This document shows, in pieces, positions 33,152 to 42,139 of a stretch of DNA of 64,000 nt. The translations under genes were made by a program, and so were the position numbers. Under the pieces are notes generated by a model. The model saw only the letters and a program-made list of their open reading frames with translations. It was not told where the DNA came from and did no database searches. Each line of letters opens with the position of its first letter. Positions within the stretch are counted from its first letter, which is position 1. Source of the DNA: Megascapheus bottae (Eukaryota > Chordata > Mammalia > Rodentia > Geomyidae); NCBI GenBank assembly GCA_024803745.1, contig JANJXV010000040.1, positions 176,501 to 240,500 of the forward strand, written 5' to 3'.

Positions 33152-34655
33152 AAGAGAAAGAATAATTCCTTCTAATAAATAGCTTCTCAGGAGGTTAAGA
33201 TGTGAAGTCAAAGTTCAAAGCCAGCCTGGGACAGGGGAAAAATAAACTTCATCTGAAAGACAAAGACTCTCATTTTCAACTCACTGTGTTTTATTACAGA
33301 ATTTCTTGAAGAGCCACCAAGGTTACGATCATTGGATTGGACTGAGAAGAGAATCCTCAAAGCACAGCTGGAAGTGGGCAGACAACACAGACTTCACCAA
33401 CTTGTACGTTTTCAACCACCTTTTGGCTTCTTTGTTTTGGGTCTGGATTGGGGCTTGAACTCAGGGCCTGGGTCCTTGTTCCTGAGGTTTTGCTCAAGGC
33501 CAGTGCTCTACCACTTGAGCCACAGCGCCACTTCCAGCTTTTGCTAAATAGTCATTGGAGATTAGAGTCTCATGGACTTTGCTGGCAGGACTGGCTTTGA
33601 ACTGTGATCCTCAGATCTCAGCCTTCTGAGTAGCTGGATGACAGCTGTGAGTCCTGGAACCCAGCATGGATTTGTTGTTGTTGATGATGGTTTATTTTTC
33701 TGCATTTTGGAAACAGTTGAGCCTGAGTGAAGGTCACGTCTAGGGAGCCCACAGGTGGCCGTGGGTCATGAATGAATGCGTGGTTACTGTGACTGGGATG
33801 GACGGGTGATGGACAGACAGGTGGCATTCACACCAGGACTTTGAGAATGGAGAAGAAACGCAACTCAGCCATCAGTGCTCATCACCAATGTGAGACGACC
33901 GCTGCTCTATTCTGGTGAAACTCCAGACAGGGGCCGGCTTGTGGCCTGGTGCTGGAGTGCTTTCCTCGCATGCACAAAGCTCTAGGTTCGATTCCTTCCT
34001 GGCACATACATAGAAACAGCCGGAAGTGGCACTGTGGCTCAAGTGGTAGAGCTTCAGCCTCGAGCCAGAGAAGCTCAGGGACAGTGCCCAGGCCCTGAGT
34101 TCAAGAAAAAATAAATAAATAAACGAAGAAAAAAAAAGACAGGCAACAAGCTGGGCTCTGGCGGCTCTCACCTGTCATCCTAGCTCCACGGGAGGCTGAG
34201 ATCTGAGAATCAGGGTTCAAACCAGCCGAGGCAGGAAAATCCATGAGATTGTCTCCCATGAACCATACGAAAAAAAAAAATAAGGCAGAAATGGTGCTGT
34301 GGCTCATAATGGGAGAGCAGGGTTAGGTTGAACACCAGACCTCAGGGAGAGACCAAGCCCCGAGTTCAAACCCCATACCTGACAAAAGAAAGAAAGAAAG
34401 CAAGTAAGTACCCAAATGTGAATACTGAACATGTTTCTGCTTGGCTCTAGGGTGGAAGTTCGAGGCCCTGGGGAATACGCTTATTTGGATGAGATTGGAA
34501 TTAGCAGCGCCAGGGTCTCCGAAGAGAGAAAGTGGATCTGCAGCAAACCAAGCCTCTATGCCCAGTGCCCAGCTGCCTCCAGCTCTCTCCTACCCCGTGT
34601 CTCCTCCTCTACATACTGTCTGCTTGTAGCTGGGATCCTAATAGCTCATGCCTAG
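30479..34655 (+). CDS. Clec2d-like: CLEC2-family C-type-lectin-like type II membrane protein (right palindrome arm), 5 exons
   Basis: Exons: 30479-30551, 32215-32340, 32447-32616 (or 32462-32616), 33300-33403, 34451-34655; 678 coding bases, 225 residues, all phases consistent and no internal stop. Order: cytoplasmic tail (residues 1-24 from exon 1), membrane span (about 34-66), short stem, then a lectin-like domain with CPREWIGFGNQC, FYFSEDTRNWTSSQ, the DHWIGL core, DEIGISSARV and RKWICSKPS. Family role: ligand for NKR-P1 receptors, expressed at the cell surface (inferred). It is the divergent partner of the left-arm gene. The C-terminal nine or so residues and the stop lie in a 7SL-type SINE. 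The disulfide that joins GEC to the residue 13 further on is absent (Tyr and Val instead). Which CLEC2 member it is cannot be told; I see no break, so it may be functional. Confidence 0.87.
30797..30880 (+). repeat. (ATC/TTC)n trinucleotide repeat
   Basis: Runs of ATC with TTC interruptions, in intron 1 of the right Clec2-like gene. Confidence 0.9.
30915..31160 (+). repeat. 7SL-type dimer SINE ending in (CA)n
   Basis: SINE 30915-31100; its 3' end merges into (CA)n to about 31158. Confidence 0.8.
31205..31571 (+). repeat. LTR-like block, right-arm copy
   Basis: Inverted equivalent of 4770-5135; ends GACAATAAAGCACTTATAAT then AAAGATTGCTCA. Confidence 0.45.
31572..31802 (+). repeat. 7SL-type dimer SINE
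   Basis: GCCAGACACCAGTGGCTCAC start, right monomer CAAATGGTAGGGTGGTAGAC. Confidence 0.8.
32005..32090 (-). repeat. SINE right-monomer fragment
   Basis: GCTGGGGTTTGAACTCAAGA and following bases; counterpart of the end of the copy at 3965-4190. Confidence 0.6.
32215..32340 (+). CDS. Clec2d-like: Right Clec2-like gene, exon 2 (transmembrane)
   Basis: 126 bp; acceptor CTCTGTTTGCAG after a pyrimidine-rich run; donor GCAG|GTGAGT. Encodes KKLREKYPGILLLITVAELH then FCVLNIMVLFGTTVVLTVILA. The juxtamembrane segment differs sharply from the left gene (ITVAELHFC against NPTKLHCC). Confidence 0.87.
32447..32616 (+). CDS. Clec2d-like: Right Clec2-like gene, exon 3
   Basis: Encodes SRIPEHSLFSSCPREWIGFG and on to FDTIQDL; donor CTG|GTAAGA, phase 0. 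Alternative acceptor before 32462 removes five stem residues and keeps frame. N-glycosylation site NWT. Confidence 0.87.
32705..33150 (+). repeat. 7SL half, private IDL-Geo SINE and (CA)n in intron 3
   Basis: 7SL left half shared with 1700-1835; IDL-Geo copy at 32868-33060 and (CA)n to 33150 occur only in the right arm and make this intron about 340 bp longer. Confidence 0.7.
33300..33403 (+). CDS. Clec2d-like: Right Clec2-like gene, exon 4
   Basis: 104 bp; acceptor TTATTACAG, donor CTT|GTACGT. Encodes NFLKSHQGYDHWIGLRRESS and a segment ending DNTDFTN. Confidence 0.9.
33435..33670 (-). repeat. 7SL-type dimer SINE in intron 4, shared with left arm
   Basis: Reverse-strand dimer; inverted equivalent of 1193-1432. 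Confidence 0.8.
33930..34395 (+). repeat. IDL-Geo SINE (private) and 7SL-type SINE (shared)
   Basis: 33930-34105 is an IDL-Geo dimer absent from the left arm; 34145-34395 is the equivalent of the minus-strand copy at 450-770. Confidence 0.75.
34451..34655 (+). CDS. Clec2d-like: Right Clec2-like gene, exon 5 (C-terminus partly SINE-derived)
   Basis: Acceptor GGCTCTAG. Encodes VEVRGPGEYAYLDEIGISSA, RKWICSKPS and a tail that runs into the SINE beginning near 34625 (VAGILIAHA then TAG at 34653). Confidence 0.85.
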
Positions 34656-34850
34656 AATCCCAGCTATGCAAAAGACTGACATCCGAGGACCTAGGTTCAA
34701 AGCCAGCCCGGGCAGGAAATTCTGTGAGAGTCTCAGCTCCAGTGAAACACTAGAAAACCAGCAGAGGCACTGTGGCTTAATTAGTAGAGCACTAGCCTTG
34801 AGCTAGGGCCAAGGCTCAGGCCCTGAGTTCAAGCCCCAGGACTGCCAAAT
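34625..34850 (+). repeat. 7SL-type dimer SINE overlapping the last Clec2-like exon
   Basis: TAGCTCATGCCTAGAATCCC onward; right monomer AATTAGTAGAGCACTAGCC; tail ATAAAATAAA. Confidence 0.75.
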
Positions 34851-34858
34851 AAAATAAA
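34848..34858 (+). promoter_or_regulatory. Candidate polyadenylation signals in SINE tail
   Basis: Overlapping AATAAA motifs (34848-34853, 34853-34858) in the A-rich tail of the SINE that follows the right Clec2-like stop codon, about 195 bases downstream. They are the first strong candidates after the stop. Confidence 0.4.
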
Positions 34859-35154
34859 GTTTACAGCAACTTTAGCGTTGCTACTGGGGGACAAAGTTGT
34901 GACTTCTCTGTTCTGGGGTTCATGGAGCCAGGGGGTGTTAGAGCCCACTGGAAACACGAGTCATTCACCAGTGACACACATGCATGACACGGCCAGGCGT
35001 CAAAGGCCTGTGCTACCAGAAAGATGGGATTTACACATTTCCCGCCTGAAGCTCATTCCAGTTCCTGCTTTTACTTCACCACATCTTTACCTCAAGGAAT
35101 TGTGAAGAAGGGTTTCCCCTCCCCATGGTAAGTTAGAAAAGCAACACATCAACT

Positions 35155-35630
35155 CTCTCTCTCTCTCTCTCTCTGTATAGTGTGTGTGTGTGTGTTGTGC
35201 TACTAACTTCACATGGGGAAATGAAACCCTTCTTTACAATTCTAAATAACTGAGCTTGGAATCTTACGTAATCTAGCCTCAGACACAGGCTCAATAGAAA
35301 CGGATGGCATTGTAGAAGTTCTGTTTTTGTACCATGGTCATGTGTGTGTGTGTGTGTGTGTGCGTCTGTGTGTGTGTGTGTGCCTGCACGTGCACGCATG
35401 CTTGTCCTGGGTCTTGAACTCAGGGACTCATGCTCTTGGTTGGCTGTTCTTCTGAAGAATGGTGCTCTACCATTTGAGCCTCAGCTCCATTTCTGGTTTT
35501 CTGGTGGTTCATTGGAGGTAAGAGTCTCCTGGACTTTAGTGCCCAGGCTGGCTTTGAACCACCATCTTCAGATCTCAGCCTCCTGAAAAGCTAGGATGAC
35601 AGAGGCGTGAACCACCACGCCCGGCCACCA
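35155..35630 (-). repeat. (CT)n, (GT)n and 7SL-type SINE
   Basis: (CT)n at 35155-35175, (GT)n at 35341-35385, SINE at 35400-35630 ending ACCACCACGCCCGGCC. Confidence 0.8.
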
Positions 35631-35639
35631 TGACACTTT

Positions 35640-36960
35640 CTGCAGGGGAAGCAGGGTGGGAGTCTTCTGAGTTTAGCCCACCCAGAGCACGAATCTCTCG
35701 TCATTTCCCCCATTTTGACTAGACCATTTTCCATGCCAATCTCCACTGGGGAAATTTAAACCTGGGGGAGTCAAGACTGACGTCGGCGTCCTCACCCAGC
35801 TGAATCCATTGTCACGTCAGCCAGGGTGTCAGGAAAAACCCAACTGCGCCTGCTGCTGCCTCCCCTCTCCTCTGCCTGCCACGACTGCAGCCACGCAGGA
35901 GGAGCCACACCAGGCCCAGAAATGTCCAAATAAATAATGACAAAGACATAGGAAATAAGCTTCCATATTTAGGCATGGAACCAAGTTCAAAACCAACGCA
36001 GGACAAGACCAAGAGACTCCAGGAAAACACATAACAAAACCAGACAGAGCCACAGAGACTTTTTAAGTACTCACGGTGGCCTGGTGACCACCCACCAACT
36101 GTCAGAGTGACGGAAGACCACGGGGTCCTCAGAAGTCTCATGACTCCTCCCCATGGTGTCCCTGTCACCTGTGGGCTCAGGAAATCCACATCTCTGCCCC
36201 ATAATAATCCAAACAGCACAGACCCACTGTGACCACTGGACAGTGAGAACAGGGCGGGGAAGGCCCACGACTGGGCTTGCTGCGGGGCTGGAGAGGCTGT
36301 GCTGGGCTCAGGCCTGTTCCTCTCCCGTGAGCCCTTTCACAGCCCTCCACCAGAAATCCCCCGTGGAAATCCACTCCACAGGCTTCCCCGGGCTCCTTCT
36401 GTGGCCTGTCCCACACAGGGGCTCTGTCTGTGGCCTGTCCCAGGCTATCTCGCTGGGGCCTCTAATGAACTAGGACCCCCATAAAGTCACACTCTCGGAC
36501 TGCTGGTAAAAAGTGTGAGGTTTTCTCTTGTGCTGACTGGCCAGGGCAACTCAACTCGGGAGTGAGAGGCCCGAACTCAAAAAGCAGGGGGTTTATAAAC
36601 ACAAAAACACCACGTGTGTGGGGCTCCATATAGCCCCACACACGTGGCCAAGAAGTGATGTCACATAAATCTCCTGGCCACTGGCTCTACTGTCACCTTA
36701 CAAGGAAATCTGTCATTTTAGAGGTTACCAAAACTAATGGGTGCAGAGGTAGGTGAGCAAATTCCAGAAGCAGAGCTACGAGCTGGATTTTGTGAAATGT
36801 GAACCACATGATTCTAACTTGAAGCCACAGCTACTTTTTGCCTGGGGATTTTCAGGTAAGCTTCCTGTTTGGCTGGGGGTCTTTAGATGGCTAAAGCCAT
36901 GGCTCAGAGGGTAGGGCACCAGCTCTGAGGGTTTTGTTCATATTTTTTAAAGCATGTGAA
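35640..36960. other. Spacer between right Clec2-like gene and Klrb1, no gene recognised
   Basis: GC-richer unique sequence with short open frames on both strands lacking splice signals or recognisable motifs. Confidence 0.4.
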
Positions 36961-36993
36961 TAGATAATGCCCTGAGTTCAAGGCCCCCCTATG

Positions 36994-36999
<6 letters not shown>

Positions 37000-37033
<34 letters not shown>

Positions 37034-37275
37034 TGAGTATGAATGTATTTATAATACATAATATATTTTATAAATACATTAGATTATGGCTGGGAGTGTG
37101 GCCTAGTGGTAGAGTGCTTGCCTAGCATGCAGGAAGCCCTGGGTTCGATTCCTCAGTACCACAGACACAGAAAAAGCCGGAAGTGGTGCTGTGGCTCAAG
37201 TGGTAGAGCTCTAGCCCTGAGAAAGGTCAAGAACAGTGTCCAGACCCCGAGTCAAGCCCCACGATTAGCAAAAAC
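37000..37275 (+). repeat. (CA)n and IDL-Geo-type SINE
   Basis: (CA)n at 37000-37031; complete dimer at 37087-37275. Confidence 0.85.
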
Positions 37276-37464
37276 AAAACATTATATTATATATACACAT
37301 GTGCATATATGCATTAATATATAACATATTATCAATGTATTGTAGAATATATTGTGTATGATATACAATTCCTATGCAAATGTGCATGTGATTTTATTTC
37401 AGACACTGTACATGGGTCGTTTTTTTTTTAACACTTTCTCAGGTTTACGTCTTTTTGTTTGTTT

Positions 37465-37904
37465 GTTTGCCTACCCTGGGGATTGAACTCAGGGCTTGGG
37501 CACTGTGTCTCTCCATGGCGGGTGCTCTGCCACTTGAGCCACAGTTTTTTGCTGGTTCATTGGTGCTAAGAGTCTCCTGGAGTTCCCAGGCTGGCTTTGA
37601 ACTGTGATCCTCAGATCTCAGCCCCTGGGCAGCTGGGGTGACAGCCTGAGCCCCCAGCACCGCTCTTAGGCTTCTTCCAGCTCCCTTGCAAACCATGCAG
37701 AATAAAAGGCCTTGGGAGGGAGGGGAGGGGATTGCAACCATTTCTGGCCTAAGCAGAGGCCATGGCGTCTCCACTCTCCTGGTCTCCTGTGGAAATGGGA
37801 CATTGTCACTCTGTACGCTGCAGCCGCGCGCTGCGCCCACAGGGGGGCGGTAGATTCCCTGCCAAGTCCACCTGGGCCAGAGACCAAGGCTTCCCTAGAC
37901 AGCT

Positions 37905-37950
<46 letters not shown>

Positions 37951-38207
37951 CTCCAGACTGAGCAGGGAGCAGTGGTCCATGTTTCACGCCTGTCACAGCA
38001 GTACTCAGGAGGCTGAGATCTGAGGATGGAGGTTCAAAGCCAGGTCAGGTAGACAAACCTGTGAGATTCTTATCTCCCATGAACCAGCAAAAATCCACAC
38101 ATGAAGCTTTGGCTCAAGTGGCAGAGCACCAGCCTTGAGGGAAAAAAATAGGAGCTAAGCAAGAGAACAGGGTCCTGAGTTCAAATTCCAGCACCAGGGC
38201 AAAACCC

Positions 38208-38272
<65 letters not shown>

Positions 38273-38575
38273 ACGAGTAATCTCTGAGCAGAGCCGTGTA
38301 GAGCCCTGAATTCTGGTCCTAGTAGAAAATGATAAATTCAGCTGGCATTTGGTGGCTGTGGAGAATTTTCCTTCTGTTGGATTGGATTGGTTTGTTTTGG
38401 GGGTCATGGGGTTTGAACTCAGGGCCAAGCACTTGTAGACGTGAGCTTTACCTCTAGAGCCACAGCTCCACTTCCAGTTTTCAGGTGGTTGGTTGACAGT
38501 AAGAGTCTCACAGACTTTCCTGCCTGGGCTGGCTTTGAACCTCCACACTCAGCTCCCAGCCTCCTGAGTATATAT
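37465..38575. repeat. 7SL-type SINEs with (GT)n and (CA)n
   Basis: SINEs at 37465-37672 (-), 37968-38210 (+) and 38385-38575 (-); (GT)n at 37907-37950 and (CA)n at 38211-38266. AT-rich sequence follows to 38820. Confidence 0.8.
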
Positions 38576-38824
38576 TTATAATAGTATATTTCATATCATA
38601 TATTCTTATGATATAGAATATCACATGATATATATCGTAAGACTATATAACATAATATATGATAAATAAGAATATATGATATATTATACTTTATATCATG
38701 AGAATATATGTTATAAAATGTCTATTATACACTTATTACATAATACATTGTTATAAATCATATATAACTATTATTTATTTAATAAATATAATGCATGTTG
38801 CATATTTAATATTTTATATGCACA

Positions 38825-39265
38825 CATTCATGTTCCAGTAGCTTAAACCTGTAATTTTAGCTACTCAGTCAACTGGGAGCTGAGGATTGAGGTTCAAAGC
38901 CAGCCTGGGAAAGAAAGTCTGTTAGACTTTTTTTTTTAAATTTGCCATTCCTGAGACTTGAACTCAGGGCCTGGGCACTGACACTGAGCCTCTTTGTGGT
39001 CAAGGCTAGCGCTCTACTGCTTCAGCCACGGTGCTCCTTCCGGCTTTGATCTATGTATGTGGTACTGAGGAATCGAACCCAGGGCTTCCTGCATGGGAGG
39101 CAAGCACTCTACCCCGAGCCTCCTTCCCAGCCCATGAGACTCTTAATCTCCAATTAGCCAGCAAAAAGCTGACAATGGACCAGCGGTTCATGTGGTAGAG
39201 CACCCAACCCATGAGAGAAAAAGCCAAGGAATTACCCAAGGCCCTGAGTTCAAGGTCCAGCACGG
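38825..39265 (+). repeat. 7SL-type SINE interrupted by an IDL-Geo SINE
   Basis: Plus-strand 7SL-type halves at 38825-38925 and 39137-39265 are split by a minus-strand IDL-Geo copy (38940-39134). The IDL-Geo insertion is therefore the younger. Confidence 0.75.
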
Positions 39266-39443
39266 GGTGTGGGGGGCGGTTGACAGTTGCACACAGGTCT
39301 GTGCAGGAATGTAGACTCTAGAATGAGCTCAGTCGAGCGCCATGGTGGACAGAACACAACGCCAACGGGTTCATGTGTGTGTTCACATTTCCTTGTGTTT
39401 CTCCTCCTGCTATTCCCCTCCTGCCCCCCATCCACAACCAAGA

Positions 39444-39449
39444 TTTATT
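39444..39449 (-). promoter_or_regulatory. Klrb1 polyadenylation signal
   Basis: AATAAA on the minus strand (GGGGAATAAATCTTGG), about 76 bases after the Klrb1 stop codon, followed by a GT-rich downstream element. Confidence 0.65.
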
Positions 39450-39524
39450 CCCCTCCAGTTCCGAGTTCTGTGCACAGGTCAAGGGTGAAATCTGAACTGG
39501 AGAGGCAGAAAGCTGAGCTGGGAG

Positions 39525-39660
39525 TCATGGCTGTGATTTCTGTCTGGGAAGTTCCTTCTGGCAGATCCACTGTATTTCAGAATCGCAGTTCTCAGCATAG
39601 AGGCCTTTGTGTGAGATGTGGGCGCAGCTCGGGGCCTGGGAATCTCCGGTCATCTGGAAT
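39525..39660 (-). CDS. Klrb1: Klrb1 exon 6 (last lectin-domain exon, stop)
   Basis: Acceptor CCTCTCAG|A. Encodes [37 protein letters not shown] and PRQKSQP, then TGA (39527-39525). Confidence 0.92.
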
Positions 39661-42107
39661 CTGAGAGGCAGGACCAAAAACCCGCGTGACGTGGAGCAAT
39701 GTCTCAATCCATCCCTCCCCCCACGACCCGCAGAAAGGACACAGGCTCAAGGTCACCAACACAAGGTTGCCAAAAAACCTTTTCATGCAGCTCACAGAAT
39801 CCTCAGCCATGCTAGAGTTCATCTCTATTGGAAAGAATCATTCCTGTGTGTGTGCGTGTGTGTGTGTTTTCCCAGGACTTGAACCCAGGACCTTGGTGCT
39901 GTCCCTGAGCTACTTTTGCTCAAGGCCCAGCACTCTACTATTAGAACCACAGCGCCCCTTACCACTGTTTTGGTGGCTTCATTGGAGATGAAAATCTCAT
40001 GGATTTTTTTTGCCCAGGCTGGCTTTGAACCTGGATCCTCAGATCTCAGCCTCCTGAGCGGCTGGGAGGACAGGCGTGAGCCACTGACTCCCAGCTGAAG
40101 CTGTGAATCTCTTCCTGGTCCTGTCAAACTCCATTAGAAGCCAGGCTCTGGTGGCTCACGCCTGTTATCCCAGCTGCTCAGGAGGCTGAGATCTGAGGAT
40201 CCAGGTTCAAAGCCAGCCCAGGCAAGAGAGTCCATGAGATTCTGATCTCCCATGAACCACCAGAAAAGCTGCAAGTGGAGTTGTGGCTCAAGTGGTAGAG
40301 GACCAGCCTGGAGTGAAAAAGCCAAGTGACAGAACAGGCCCTGAGTTCCAACCCCAGGAGCAGCAGCGAAATAAACTAACTGGAGATGAGTGTGCACATG
40401 GATAAAAGAGCGAGTGAGGCCCCTGCCACGTGGAAATGCTCCTGCAGCCTGGGAACCCCTTGTCTTCGCAGGCTGCTCAGCCTCTGGAAATTTCCTGACC
40501 CAAACAAAGACACCTCTGTTGAGAACAGGCTCCATCTTACAGCACACAGCTGACACCCGTGGAGTGTCACATTACATCCCCGGACTCACGTGGTGGGATT
40601 GAACGCAGAGCCATTTATCCACTTCCACGCCTCCTCCCGCAGTGTGTGATTTAGTCCAATCCAGTAGAGGCTTTTGTCATGTTCCAGAAACTTCTGCAGG
40701 AGCCTCTGGGATAGGAGAACAAATGACAACATGACTCTGTGTGTGTGTGCATGTGCGTGTGTGTGTGTGTGTGTGTATGTGTGTGTGTGTGTGTGTGCAC
40801 ATGTGTGGTGTGTATGTGTGGTGTGTGTGTGTGTGTGTGCCAGTCCTGGGGCTTGAACTCGTGGCCTGAGCACTGTCCCTGAGCTCTTTTGCTGAAGGCT
40901 GGCACTCTACCACTTGAGCCACAACTGCACCTAGGTCATTTTGGTGGTTCATTGGTCGCACAGGCTTTGTTGCCTGAGTTGGCTTTGAACCCTGATCCTC
41001 AGATCTCGGCCTCCTGAGAGGCTGGGATGACAGGTGTGAGCTACCAACACCCAGCTGTTTTTATTTTATTTTCCCCTAGTGTAGCAGCACAAGCAAGAAT
41101 GCCCTCACGTCTCTAAGTGTTAATTCTGCCTTCTCTGTGATGTATACAGATAGACACATACACATATACACACACATACACATACATACATACACACACA
41201 CACATACATACATACATACATACATACATACATACACACATCATAGATGTCAATGCCTAGATGCAGAAATAAAGTTGGAAGTGTTATACAAACATACATA
41301 TGAAAATTGGATAAACACCAAAAGATGGATACATGCAAGCGTGCATATCCACATATCCACAGAAACACAGATACATACACAACATGCAGAAGGCATTGCT
41401 ATTCTTTTCTTTCTCCTCTGCACCTATTTGTTTGCATTTGCTTTCTCTACATTCATTTCTAAACCTTAGAAAGGAAAAAGATGAGGGCTGGGGCAGTGGA
41501 AAGGGGTAAAAGGAGGACATGGAGATGAAGAAGATTAGCCCCGGAGGAGGTAACAGCAGGGATAGGTGTTGATAGTTGCCTATGTGGCAGTGTGGAAGCT
41601 GAAGGCCTGAACGACACGTTGAAAGAGCTCGGGTTTCTGAGTTCGGCGGATGTGGAATCCAGTTCTCTGGCCTGGCTCCCCTGCTTGAATAAAGTTCGAA
41701 AGTTGGAACTCGGTTGACAATATAATTTCTGAAGAACTAGAAGTCCTGGCAAGAAATGTCTGACTCTTCCCCACCTCCATCTGAGAGGAAACAAAATCAA
41801 AGCCCTCAGTGGAGGCTCTACACAATCTGAACAACCTGAGAAGTCTCGACTTGTTTCATGGTGACATCCCAGACCTGGAAGACCACCGAGATTTGCTGCT
41901 GCAGCAAATGTCATACTTGGATTTGATCAGGAGGAAAACGGAGCACCAGACTTGGAAGAGGAAGAGGAGGAGGAGGAAGAGGAGGAGGAAGCAGATTCAC
42001 ACTTGGGAGAGGAGGAAGAGGAAGTGGGCCTTTCATACTAAATGAAAGAGGAAATTCAGGCTGAAGAAGAAGATGATGATTATAATAAAGAAAGGGAAGA
42101 GGAGGAG

Positions 42108-42139
<32 letters not shown>

